Shown piece after piece: positions 19,484 through 31,595 of a DNA stretch of 64,000 nt. The stretch lies in the NCBI GenBank assembly GCA_014526335.1, contig JACTAT010000006.1, forward strand, positions 3,107,202 to 3,171,201, read 5' to 3'. The notes under the pieces are model-generated. The model did no database searches, was not told the DNA's origin, and saw only the letters and a program-made list of their open reading frames with translations. Every line of letters begins with the position of its first letter. Within the stretch, counting starts at the first letter, position 1. The stretch is from Chrysaora quinquecirrha (Eukaryota; Cnidaria; Scyphozoa; Semaeostomeae; Pelagiidae). Position numbers and translations under genes: made by a program.

Positions 19484-22403
19484 CTACAATGGATCTAATA
19501 CACCTTGCCCTCTCCATCTACGATACCCAACTGTTTTGTAGCCGAAATCAGCAGCTTCTAAAGCATAATAGATACCATGAACTTGCTTTCCAAAATCCTC
19601 AGTGACAATAACAATACCAGCGATGACGTCATTGTCATTCAATAGTTTGCCTCGATGTGAAAGAGAGGCTTTGACTACTCTGTTGAATCGGTATATCCCA
19701 GGTAAGTCTTTGACTTTTAATTCCTTCGGTTCGAAACAAACTTTAGTCATGTTCTTAAGATTGAGCTGCGGTTTTTCAGCCATATATTCAAGGTTAAAGA
19801 AACCGTGAAGAAAATGTAACAGTTTGTGTTGTATAAGAGAAATAATCGCCTGCGGAATTCTATTTGCATGCTTACTTGCCATTGAATACTTGATATCTGT
19901 GTTGCATTCTTGTGAAATGAAGGATGACATCGAAGCTTCGGCTACATCCGTGTATACCAATGGTTGAACTCCTGAAAAATCAATCATTGAGCTAAAATCA
20001 GCGATGTTTAATTTCATTCAACGAAATTTGTAAAAATGTCCTGCTACTCTCTTGATTCTTTATTGTTTTCCAGTTCACTTCCAGCAACATTTTACTTTTA
20101 CTACTGGCTAAAGTTCATCGTGATCACGTCTTTGTTCTATAAAAGCAGAGTTTTTCTGAACGCGATAAAAGTTAAAACGGGGTGCATCAAGACATCAGCA
20201 ACACCCTCTATTCATAACAAAACACAAAGCTTGCATGCCGCAACAATTTAAGCACACTTAACGTCAGTTAGTCAGGCCCTTTTATCTATGATTGCAAAAA
20301 GCCAGTTGAAAGAAAAGACCAATGAAGATGCGAATTTAGAGGATTTTCTATCTGCAGTACATTGGTTAGTCCTATTACACGAGTTTCGTGTTCCGCTCAT
20401 AAAATCCAGACCAACGACCACAGCAATTCGCTACACTGAAGCAGCTTGAGCAGCTTTGCGACAGCAGCAACAACTAAAGATGGTAGCTCAATAACTGGGA
20501 CTCGTGTAATAAGTCTATACATTGGTTTGATAGATTAAAGTCTAAATTTACATAGAGTTTCAGTACAGGGATGTGATGTGGTCTCTTTTAGACATATTGA
20601 ATGATTTTAGGTAGAGCTAATAAGAGGGTCCAGATGGGGGTTTAAAGTTAAGTGTTATTGGACAAATTTCTGAACTGTTAAGTGTGATAGAAGCAAATAT
20701 TTTACAGTTAGCTGTTATATTGAATTTTATAGAGATTTAAGAGATACAAAGTATGTTTCATCGTTTTCTTCTTTATTATCGTCATGATCATCATCAGTAA
20801 TGGTAAAATTATAACTATAATTATCATTTTCATCATCACTATCATCTTCACCAATAGTATCATCATCACCAACACTGCCACCATCATAATCATCATAATC
20901 ATAATCAACTCCATTGTTTTCGTCATCATCATCATTATCGTCAATCAATCAAGCAATTATTGTAATCACCAGAATCATGATGATCAGAAACATGATCATG
21001 ATGATCAGTATCATCATCATCATCATCATGGTGGGCTTTCTGTGCCGTGGCATCACTACCTGCTGCACAGATAATTTGACTGTTAGCTGTTTTTCGGCTT
21101 AAATTTTTAAGTGTTAACTGTTATCTAATGAAAGTTTTAAAATTCACTGTTTTGTTGACCCCCCCATCTGGACCCTCTTATAAAATAGGAAAAATGACAA
21201 GTGGTCTTAAACGTCTATATAATGCAGTATAGAGTATCATATACGCCAGTGGTATAGCTTGGCATCGCAGATAAAGGTCCAGACATATACCAATTCAAAG
21301 TTTCAAAATTCTTTAGGATATCTGCCACAAAAAATTATAAAAATAAACTTACTTTTGCAGTCAAGAACCGGACAGTCATCCATCTCGATATACGCCCCAA
21401 AGCATTCATTTGATGTCTCATCTTTTGTTGTCAAACATTTACGCTGTCTAATTCTAGTCCCACCCAAGCATATCGAAGTTATTGTACACTGCGACCACGC
21501 ACTCCAGTCGGACCATTGGTCTATCACACAAGAGAAGACAAATTAAAAGAAGTACTACAGATAAATATTGGCAGAGGTACTGAAAAAAATGGCACCGCTC
21601 GGATAAATATCGTAGTGTAAACCATTGAAACGTACACATGTTTGTGCAGAACAAAAATTTTCACCCATGCTCGGACCACTGAAGAGGCGGTGAAATTGGC
21701 ACGGATACCAGAAATAATAGCACGGGTCAGATTAAAGCTTTAGTGTCAATGGGACTTCAAGACCCTGTTTACACTATGTCGATATGAGACGAATACGGTA
21801 GGAAACTAAACCGTTTTGGCCTTGCGTCTACACTATGCCGGCACAGTTTTGATATGAATACGGTAAGAAATTAATACGATACGCTAAAACAGCTTCATCT
21901 GAAAACGTCATAGTGTAAACGGCTGAATACGGTACAGTTAGATGCCGCTTTGCTGAATGAACGAGAGAAAAACAATTGCTCTTTGTTCTTGTTGACATGA
22001 AACAATAGATTTAGACAAAAAACGGCAACCTTTCACATCGTATTCATTTTTACCGGCATAGTGTAAATGGGGACTTCCAATTCCCAATCCGACACGAAAT
22101 CACTCCGTAGGCCTATTCATTTCGTACCGGCATAGTGTAAACTGGGCCTAAAAAGACACAGTTAAGCAAAAATACTTCTACAAGCTTAGGTAAGCATGAA
22201 ATTGAGAAGGGGTTTCCTCCTTGAAATAACTTATCTATTCACAAAAATAACAGTTTTAATTAACTCGAAATACGGAGATGAAAGATAAAATTCATACCTA
22301 ATGGCTGTGCTGCATGGTATTTGAGGTATGCCGCACGGCAGTTATTACTGAGTATACCAGCAATCGTTAGAAGCAAAATCGGCAGGTCCATGCCGATATT
22401 CAT
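19484..22403 (-). CDS. Secreted protein with one TSP1 repeat and orphan C-terminal domain
   Basis: Three exons run 22298-22403, 21353-21520 and 19484-19971; the total of 762 nt gives 253 aa with the stop at 19484. All junctions are phase 1. Exon 1 is a signal peptide (MNIGMDLPILLLTIAGILS); a second in-frame Met four residues later is an alternative start. Exon 2 is one thrombospondin type-1 repeat: WSDWSAWSQC, RIRQRKC and closing Cys residues (DDCPVLDC). Exon 3 (161 aa) has no signature I recognise; it holds SFISQECNTDIKYSM, LPGIYRFNRVVKASLSHRGK and a final GYKTVGYRRWRGQGVLDPL. The protein is predicted to be extracellular. The name of the last domain is unknown. Confidence 0.8.
20366..20521. 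repeat. Short dispersed repeat, TTATTACACGAGTC termini
   Basis: It begins TCCTATTACACGAGTTTCG and ends GGACTCGTGTAATAAGTC, an inverted pair. Fragments recur at 13.89-13.99 kb and 14.25-14.42 kb. Confidence 0.5.
20610..21183. mobile_element. TIR element carrying an ATC microsatellite
   Basis: The left end TAAGAGGGTCCAGATGGGGG and the right end CCCCCATCTGGACCCTCTTA are perfect inverted copies of 20 bp. Inside are TTAAGTGTTATTG-type subterminal words and an interrupted (ATC)n tract at 20,760-21,030. It lies in the last intron of the TSP1 gene. Confidence 0.8.
21763..22150. mobile_element. MITE with CATAGTGTAAAC termini
   Basis: The left end is CCCTGTTTACACTATG and the right end is CATAGTGTAAACTGGGCC. 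The interior repeats GCCGGCA(T/C)AGTGTA and GAATACGGTA words in both orientations. It lies in the first intron of the TSP1 gene. Confidence 0.7.
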
Positions 22404-25400
22404 AGTATTTGCTTATGCACTATGTCAACAGGAGTATTTCTAGAAAAAAAAAATCAGCAGTATAGAAGAAAGTTATACAAAAGGACCTGCATTAACGTTG
22501 AACTGTACACATTAAGCATATCCGAACCATGGACATTGTTGGCTTATCAAAGATCGATGCTTTGTCAAAAAGACCTCCACAAAACGGACACCTCTCACAG
22601 TGGACAATAACATTTGTCCGATAGATCCCATATGTGGAGGCTCGACTTAAATAGTTTTCGGATTAAAGGGTCAAGGAAAAGGTCTCAGCGAAAGCTGAAC
22701 GCATTACAACGAGTCACTGTTACATTGTTTATTTCACTAGCACTCTCCACTTTTCCTTTGAAAGCAGTTAACTTTGTATGATAAACGAAAGAGACAACAG
22801 GTTGGTGAAGGTGAAATGGTTTATTTAGCGCCAGTCGCTAGGATCTCAGTAGAGGTTAACTAATCGAGACCTCGATCCTGGCTGTGACACTACAGTAGCT
22901 GGGGCTCGAACCCCAACCTCGCTTCTGATACCACGAGCCAGCTGGCTCGCTGGCTTAGGCCACGATGCCACAGCACCTTCGCTTGCAGAGACAATATAAA
23001 GCTAAATGCTATTACGTTCTTGATTTTGCTAAGATTTTAAGAACAAATTAAAAACAAGCTCGCTGAGGCTGGCCTTAGCATAAAACCTTAGAATATCGGC
23101 TGAATAAAAAAGTAAGATCATCAGACCGAATGTAAAAACCAAGCGAACAAAGTAATTAATAAGAATTTTGCGTATTTACGCAAACGTAGTACCACTCAAA
23201 CATTCACTGAAAAATATTAGCCTACTGTCCAAGTAACCGCAAAAGTTGGAACAGATTAAGAACATTTTCAATCTAGCTGGAAAAGTTAGGAACAGCCAGC
23301 CTAGTTCAAAATTTACTGGTTCTTATAAGAAGAGTGTACGTGAAATTTCCGACGCTCTATCTAATATAAACATCACAGAAGATAATAGTAAAAATACCAG
23401 AACGAACCTTTAAAATGATGTTAATTTGTTGCTCAAATGCTGTAAATTTCCCAAGAATAACGAACTTTTAAGAGTAAACTTCAAAACACCGCAAACAGGC
23501 CTAAACGTAATTCGCTTGTGAGATAAATGCAAGCTATTGGCTGTGAAGGAGTGACAGGTATGTGGAGGAGCAACTGGTATTGACGGGTTTCTGTTTTGTC
23601 TTTACATTTTGAATTCAGCTGGTGTGACCACGAACATCTAGACTGTGACTAGCGTTCTTTTTATCACTGTTGCAGGGTCCAAGACCGTGTATGTAAGACT
23701 TTGCTGCTGAGCTTGAACCAGCAAGTCGACAGATGACCTCAATAGCCAATATAGTTGACATACTTGTAAACTCAAATGCGAAAACTAATTGCTTTGAGAC
23801 ACTCGTAGAGCGGACAGAATTTAGAAATCCTCCCGAGAAAATCTAAACATTTCTTCAATGAAATGAAGGTTGTATCCCGGACTGAATCAAAGAAGAACCA
23901 AAACCTACTCATTTACCAACAAGTGGTCCCGTTGGGATTTGAACCCACGACCAGATCGTCAGACAAGCACATTTAACCTGTCAGGCTTGTTCATGTTTTC
24001 AGCGTCAGTGGCTAGGATGTCAAACGTATAAATAAACCAACAAGGTCTAAATCCTAGCTGTGACACTACAAAGGCTGGGTCTCAAATGCCTTCCTCATTT
24101 AGATCCAGACACGATGAGCTAGCTGCCTTGACGACAATGCCGACAACAACGATAACGATGACAGCGAGGACGACAACGCTACAGCACTTTTGATGAATTT
24201 TAGTATTAGGGGACATCCAATGTAGCAGATTTCAACTGCATACCAAAGTACCAAGGTACGGAATATATTTAGCAGTAAGCATTAGAATAATTGAATATTC
24301 AATTATAGGTCGAAAGCAGTAATACAAATGTCAAAAGATAGAGAGAGTTGGGAAGATTGGTCAACTAAGTAACACAGGTAGCAAGTTTATTTATGATGAA
24401 CATTAGAAATGGCAGGCTTAATTTATGCTATTTCTTTACACATCGTTTGGCGGGAATGGACATCAAGAGAGTGATGCAAAAACTATTGTCAGTCACTTCA
24501 ATCACAGAATGTGCTATTCAGAAATAGACAATGATTCAGGTTTTAGTTGTGCAGAACTGGCTGCATATCAAAGTGAAAGGGAGACATTGGGTGAAAGTAG
24601 TCTGGAGAGCAGTTTTTAATCTTCCACTGAAGAAGCCTCCTCCAAGTGATCATTCATTTCAGACGATGAACAATGAAAGAGGAAGAGTAGGCTCAAGATG
24701 ATTGTCTAGGTAGAGCTTACTACCATCTCCGTCAGGGAAATATTCAGAATGCTCCACTTTCTTTGCAATAAATCATCATCTCCTTGCAATAAAGAAAGCT
24801 TGCAGCAAGATCTAAATCTGCAATTTTCTTAAGTATTTTGAGGTTTAATAACTCGGAAAGCATTACTTTTTTGATAAGTGGATACTTTTCCATTAATCTT
24901 TCACCGCAACTTCTTTAGTCTCCTCATTCTTTTGAATTGTTGTGGGCTTTTCCCTTTTCTTCAAACCTGCCTTTTTTGTCACATCTAAATGAACAGTTAA
25001 GGACCATCATGAGTTTTCAAATTTTTTGGCTTCATCAAAACACTGCAAGATGATTTTCTGAAATTTAAGCAACTGAAAATAATACTGTTCTCACATTTCT
25101 TACAAAGTAATTACCTTGTCCTGTAGCAAAATGTCTTGGTAGAGTCATACCAAAGATGTCAAAAAGTGCTACTAATTGCTTCACTGTTCAGGAGTAGATT
25201 AGGCAAATTCTTCCCACTGTAGATTCTGCTAGCACAAAATGTAGACATTAACGTTGCAAAATAATACATTAGACAGTCCAGCTTATAAAGATACCCAGAT
25301 ATGCATGCACAAAAGAAAATTCGAAAAGAGTCTTGGGGGGTATTTTCATCATAAATTTTGTTGAGCATTGAAGCTCTGTGAATTGTTGTCTACTTTTTGG

Positions 25401-25687
25401 ATTGAAACACAACTTAGAGAACTGCAACCAACAATAAGTAACTAAACTATAAAAGGACTTAAAGGATACAATGTCAAGTTCCAGTTATACTATTGAGAGC
25501 TCTCACACAACTTTAAACTCACAACTCCAAGTCAGCAGAAATTGAGTGTCTTGATTTCAAAAATTGTCTGTTTTGCAATGATATTATGATCTCAGACTCT
25601 TGCAAACGGTTTTATCTTTACAAGGTAATATGCAGAGCTGTGAACCAAGCTTAAGTTTTTGTTTGAAAGTTCCTGTAATTGTTGCCA
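22404..25687. other. Gene-poor intergenic stretch
   Basis: It holds one reverse SINE copy, a degenerate partial SINE at about 24,045-24,130 and a GACAACGATAACGATGACAG low-complexity patch at 24.13-24.18 kb. I see no supported gene. Short ORFs at 22.4, 24.4 and 25.2 kb lack homology cues and flanking splice logic. Confidence 0.55.
22806..22980 (-). mobile_element. tRNA-derived SINE, reverse copy
   Basis: Reverse complement of the 4484-4657 family: TAGCGCCAGTCGCTAGGATC, GGGGCTCGAACCCCAACC (B box reversed) and CGATGCCACAGCACCTTC at the end. Confidence 0.75.
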
Positions 25688-26621
25688 TTAGTAGAAACTG
25701 TTTCTGTCTCTCCTTTGATGATCCAGATCTCTTGTGTCCCTTCTGTCTTTATCCGTATTATAATGCCTTAACTGATAATTACGTCTCTCTGGTCTGCTTC
25801 TATTCTGAGCTAATGGATTTTCACCCAAATTGATAGGTCTTCTGAAAGGTCTGTCTCTTCCTCCGAAACGTAGTTGCCCAGATTCTTTCTTGCCCCCAAA
25901 GCCTCCACCAAATCTTCTTGGGATCCATCCTTTAAGAACTCTTTCTTGCTCAAAGTCGACAAGAATCTCACAGTCATCAATCAAAGCTTTATTCATTTCC
26001 CTCCAAGCAATTCTTGCATCCCTTTCTCGTTTAAATTCTACAAATGCATACTTTCTACTTACTCCTGTGATAATGTCCCTGACTAACCTACACTTTTCTA
26101 ACTCCCCGTATTTTGCAAACCTCTCAGCCACTGTATCTTCTGTTGTGTTGCGATCAAGTCTCCCAACAAACAATGTTTTGTATGGATCACCAGTTACCTG
26201 AAATATATGAAAGATTTAATATTTAGAGTCAGGAGTTTAAGAGGTGGCTTGCCAAGGTGTCAAGGCATTTGGCTCACGATCTCATCATCAGGACCATTTT
26301 AAACAAGCCTGCAATCTATATAAATTTCCATCATTATGTCTAATCATCCAGTCTGCAAAGCACAGCAGTTCACCACAAGAGGGCCTTGAAGATGCCTTGC
26401 CTCTGAACCAACCAAAAACCATGACAAAAACAAACTCATGCCTAGTCTACCTTTTTGTTTGGTCGGTATTTCGAACATAAAGCCCTTCGAATTCCTTTGT
26501 CGTGAGGGTATAAATCTGTTCCATCTATACTGCCAGCTTGTAAAGGATGATAAACTTGAGCGATCGGGGTCCAATCATCGTAGGTTGGGACTTTGTACGG
26601 CGCTTCTGCATTCTGATTCAT
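25688..26621 (-). CDS. SNRNP35: U11/U12 snRNP 35 kDa protein
   Basis: Two exons, 26451-26621 and 25688-26197, join in phase 0 to give 226 aa (human protein about 246). The N-terminus keeps the family signature ([22 protein letters not shown], here spanning about residues 16-37). The RRM has RNP2 LFVGRL and RNP1 RKYAFVEF, followed by the diagnostic [20 protein letters not shown] and [13 protein letters not shown], then an Arg/Asp-rich tail. The protein binds U11 snRNA in the U11/U12 di-snRNP of the minor spliceosome in the nucleus. The start ATG at 26621 is chosen because it leads straight into the conserved region. The Gly normally found in RNP1 (KGYAF) is Lys here (RKYAF). Confidence 0.95.
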
Positions 26622-26654
26622 CCGCCATGATTGACCAGAAACAGAAAAGTAGCA

Positions 26655-26740
26655 GCTGTCATGCGCAGAATGAAGAAGAACATTGTCAAAGTACCTTCCA
26701 CCTTTCCATCATGCGCGACGCTATCACGTGTGAAAAACAT
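26655..26740 (-). promoter_or_regulatory. Probable SNRNP35 promoter with NRF1-like and E-box sites
   Basis: Just upstream of the start codon lie two CATGCGC half sites of the NRF1 type (about 26,659 and 26,713) and a TCACGTG E-box (about 26,725). Such motifs are common in housekeeping promoters. This is inference from motif and position only. Confidence 0.35.
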
Positions 26741-26741
26741 T

Positions 26742-29700
26742 TGAAACTTCACCCTCAGTTGCTTACAGTAAAAGCCCTAAAAGCGCGCACATGAGAAACA
26801 AATTTTGTTCCACAGCCTGTTTGGGTTCCATGTTTCCAATTATGGTTCATAATTGGATGGCTCAGTTTGGCAGATTTTAGCAAATCCTTGCTTCTCAATG
26901 TTCTGAACGTACGTACTGTTTTTGGATTCCATGAATATTGTACCCGAAGTGTATGCATAGTCCAAGTGAGTTGCTGATTCGAGTCCCCTTTAAGAACCTC
27001 CAGTGAAATCAGTCTACGTTGCTTACTATAGGTAGAGAACATATAATTTCAGGCTGTAGTTTCTTAGTTAACAGGGTTACTAAGCGTTCCATGTGTCGTG
27101 GATTTTATCAAGCCTAAAGAATGAAGACAGAAAGAGACAATATAAAAGTGGCAGCGACTATAATACTAATTTGCATTAAAATAATACTATCGATATCACA
27201 ATTTAAATAGTTTTAATACTAGGACATGTAGAATAGTTCAGTCTATCTACCAATTTAATGTTTCAAACTTTTGTGAATTCATAATAAACCAGTTATGCAA
27301 TACTAAACGTGAGTATCAGATTAAATGTCTATCATTATAACACTATGTTACTATTTTAAGTGATACATAAATCTTAGGTAAACGTACAAGTATAATCGAG
27401 TGGACTTGATCCTCTGCTTCTGTTCTGAAAGTTTATCACTATGATCAAATGACGAAGAACAAGAAATGATTGAAGCCTGAGCATATCAGTAAATAACATT
27501 GTAAACGTAGCCTATCCATATTAATATGTTAGTATAGCTACAATTGTAATCAGTTTTTTGAACAGACTTTGCATTGTCCATAGAATTTGTCCAGACTAAG
27601 CTAAGTTTTAAGACTACTAAACAGCTACGCTACGTATAGGTATAGATAATGGTTACATTGAAGACAGATATCTGTTCACAGCGATTTTTCCTGTAAAATG
27701 ATAACAAATCGTATTCCAAATGGAGCGAATTCTACAATGCAATTGAGGATAAATTTACGAATTTTAAGGTACCTAATAATGAGACTGAAGTTTTACTGAA
27801 GCAGTTTAACTATTCAAAAGTGTTTATCAGAGACTGTGTCCTTTAAGAAACTAGGAAATTTCCAGATCTATGTAAATAAAGTTTAGTAAGTCATGTAACT
27901 TTATACAGTGAGTACAGACTTGGAATTTAATCAGCTAATATAGAAAAAAGTAATAAATTGAAATATAATCAATGCATTACAAATTACATGTTAATTGAAT
28001 GTTTAGATACCACTAATATTGTCTTATGTAAACGCTTCGAAATTATACTACAGTCTTTAACAGACTAATCAGCATATTCCTGGTAATAGTTTTAAAGCAA
28101 TAATGTTAGTTAGTAAATATCAAGTGAATATCATACTCATGAAGCTCCTTAGCCTAGCTTCAACAACAGTATAAATCAAAGCTTCACATAAGTGAAAAGT
28201 TAAGATTTAGTGAATTGATGTGGTAACTCAGTTGATAGTTACTAACTGAAGATTATAAGCTTACAGTACTTTTGTGAGTATATAGCCTAGTTTACTAGAT
28301 TATAAGTATAAATACACGTTATCATCGGTCCTAAAGTTTGAAAATTGCTTCATAGCTAATCGTATCCATGCAAGTAAGATTCGAAAGGCTGATAAAATTA
28401 CACTTACTCTGAACATAACGTAATAATCCAATTGCTAATATTGTAACAAAGACTAATGACCTACTATTTGCTTAGTAAGTATTACATCACATAAACCTTC
28501 GAATCGTTTCGTAAGTATAATCGTCAAAAAGCTATACTACAGCTTGAATACTCAACAGAGAAACATATTATCGCCTATTGAGTTGGAATTAGTATGCAAT
28601 TCTGAATCGATCTCGCATTGTAAAGTACAAAAGCAATACATGTTTAGTGAACAAATATGTCAAGTCTTCAGCTAACTGGATTACTAACCATTGAGACTTC
28701 AAATACAGTTGTATAATGTGATACTGAATTTGACAATTATATAGCATCAGCAGATTTTTACGCTTGTTATCGAATGGTGTAAAATTTTCAAAACGTAATG
28801 TGCATGCAAATAGATGTTAAATTGTCTGAGTCATAATGATGTATAGCTAGTAACAGTATTCTTGCCAATCGGAACTATAATGCTCATGTGTATAGTAAGA
28901 ATATATCAAACTCTTGGCATACAGTTACTAGTCTGTAGATTTACAACAGATGAAGCAAGTACAAGTAAAAGTTATGCATACACATGTTAATAATATACTG
29001 AATGTACACAGTTAAATTAGTTTTAATAGATGTTAACAGTTTGAAGTAACAAAGTAATGTATGTAAAGGTTCAAATAACTCATAAGACTTACCTTTAAAT
29101 AAATTAGTAACAGATAAAAAGCTTCAAATGGTAAGTCAAGTTAACACTGACAAGCTATTAGTATAGCTATAGCAGAATGATTAATAACAATTTCAAAGTA
29201 GTTACATTAAAATATTTAAGTTACAATGTGAAACGTTAGTGTGTACAATTTATTAACAGATTCAATCTAAGTTCCAATTTAAGTAAAGTTATCACGTGAA
29301 AGTGTAATAAGATAAGTTAATTTGTACTGATCCTAATTTGTAATCAGAAATAGTTGTTACATGTTGATATAGAAGTTCAATAACGTTGTTTTACGTAAAG
29401 TAAAGTAATCATATAAATTTCAGCGACATAATATTTGGCTTGTAATACTTGATAACATTTATAAAGTAAAGAGTAAATAAATGCCTATTATGTAAAACTT
29501 GAACAGCTGAATTGCTTAAAGATATAACGTAGACAAGTAAACGATCATTAAAGCTATATCAATGTCAAATCAATTTACCTCAGCTTTCTACAGTATAAAG
29601 TATTATATAAAATATAAAGTAAGTATAAGATAATATTTATTACTAAGTTTATAGTATAAGATAACAGTTAATAGTCTAAAGCTTATCCTGCAATAGTATG

Positions 29701-31595
29701 TCAATAATTTATAACAAAGTCAAAGTAACTATGTACAATTTCATAAGTTCAATGTGATTAAATAGTTTAAGTACAGTTTAAGTCAAGATGTACAAGCTAG
29801 AAGTAACAATAGGTAAACTATGAGATCTTTGCTATAAAGTCAAAACGAATAAATAAGGTAAAATCAAGTTAAGTTTCTGGAAAAATGTATAACAGTATCG
29901 AATTCAGTTAAGTAATACCTAATAGTTTACGTAAATGCTAAAAGTTAAATTAAGAAGTATACCATATACGTAAATGTATGCAAGATCCAATCAATAAGTT
30001 ATCGCTATTATAAATAGTAAGTATATTGAAAGTTATACATGTAGTATAAGTTACAAGATGTATGAAATTTACAGTATATTCAGCTAAGATATTTAGTAAA
30101 GTATAGTCAAAAGTAAAATCATGTAAGTCAAGTCAAAGTAAGTAACATAGATTTCAGTTTAAGTAACCTGAGTAAATTCAAGTATTTATAAGTATATAAG
30201 TAAAGTAAAGCTATCTGTTATTAAAGTATACCAATTGAACAGTTACTAAATGAAATCAATGTGATAAATGTACTAATGTAGCAATTAGTTATGAAGATTT
30301 AAGTATTAGAAGTGTACAAACAGCTAATACTTCATAAAGTAAAAGTTGAAATGTAATCATGCTGAATAAATAAAGTTTATTAGTATCTTAAGTCAAAATT
30401 GACACAGTTATAAAACAGTAAATTAGTCAAGTGTTAACAGAAAGTAAGTGAAAGTCATATTATGCTTAATAGTTAAAGTTAGTATTTAGAGTGAGAAATA
30501 GATATAAGTACAAGTCATAAGACTTGAAGAAGATTAGAGCAAGTTTAATAACGCTATGAACCATTTAATAAGTAACAAGTTTAAGTCTACGTAAATAATC
30601 TTGCAAGTCCAGAAATGATGAACAGTAATTATCCGTTAACAATTAGTAAAATAATTTACTTGAACATCTAAAGTAAGTAATTAAATCGTTATGTCAACAG
30701 AAGCTACATAGTCAATAGTAAAAGTAAAGTAAAGTAAAGTAAAAGTAAAGTAAAGTAAAGTAAAGTAAAGTAAAAGTAAAGTAAAGTAAAGTAAAGTAAA
30801 GTAAAAAAGTAAAGTAAAGTAAAGTAAAGTAAAGTAAAGTAAAGTAAAGTAAAGTAAAGTAAAAAAAAGTAAAAAAGTAAAGTAAAGTAAAGTAAAGTAA
30901 AGTAAAGTAAAGTAAAGTAAAAAGTAAAGTAAAGTAAAGTAAAGTAAAAAGTAAAGTAAAAAAGTAAAAAAGTAAAAAGTAAAGTAAAGTAAAAAAAGTA
31001 AAGTAAAGTAAAAGTAAAGTAAAGTAAAAGTAAAGTAAAGTAAAGTAAAGTAAAGTAAAAGTAAAAAAAAGTAAAGTAAAAGTAAAGTAAAGTAAAAGTA
31101 AAGTAAAAAGTAAAAGTAAAAGTAAAAAAAGTAAAAAGTAAAGTAAAGTAAAGTAAAGTAAAGTAAAGTAAAGTAAAGTAAAAAAGTAAAGTAAAAGTAA
31201 AAAGTAAAAAAGTAAAGTAAAGTAAAGTAAGTAAAGTAAAGTAAAGTAAAAGTAAAAAAAAGTAAAAGTAAAGTAAAAAAAGTAAAGTAAAGTAAAAGTA
31301 AAGTAAAGTAAAAAAGTAAAGTAAAGTAAAGTAAAGTAAAGTAAAGTAAAAAGTAAAAAAGTAAAGTAAAAGTAAAGTAAAAAAGTAAAAAGTAAAGTAA
31401 AGTAAAGTAAAAGTAAAGTAAAAGTAAAAAGTAAAGTAAAGTAAAGTAAAGTAAAGTAAAGTAAAGTAAAGTAAAGTAAAAAAAGAAAAAGTCATTCTGA
31501 AATCAATTCTGTTGAATCTGTTTATACGAGTAGCGTATGAGGGCTATTTCAACAAAAGCTCGTTCAGTGATTTCTAGTTCAAAGAAGATACTTAC
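26742..31595. other. Gene-free block of abnormal composition
   Basis: From about 27.16 kb to 30.71 kb no coding exon, transposon end or SINE is visible. I found no GGG or CCC in this stretch, unlike all flanking DNA. Short words such as AGTAA, AAGTA and TTAAG become steadily more frequent toward the AAAGT array at 30.72 kb. It lies where the last exons of EIF2B5 are expected. Confidence 0.7.
30715..31482. repeat. (AAAGT)n satellite, about 770 bp
   Basis: A near-continuous tandem array of AAAGT, with frequent one- to four-base A expansions (AAAAGT, AAAAAGT). The long minus-strand ORF across it reads only Phe/Thr/Leu/Tyr and is a by-product of the repeat. Confidence 0.97.

Noticed and set aside
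23920..24000. Possible tRNA gene (GGTTCAAATCCC-type T arm on the minus strand)
   Set aside because: Only a T-arm-like piece is visible. I cannot build acceptor, D and anticodon arms; more likely a SINE or tRNA fragment.
24425..24619. 64-aa plus-strand frame, protein-like composition
   Set aside because: Short, isolated, no splice sites of quality and no similarity I recognise. Not called as a gene.
25830..26201. 123-aa plus-strand frame
   Set aside because: Shadow of the SNRNP35 exon on the opposite strand.
30704..31495. 263-aa minus-strand open reading frame
   Set aside because: It is only the translation of the AAAGT satellite (Phe/Thr/Leu/Tyr), with no protein-like composition.
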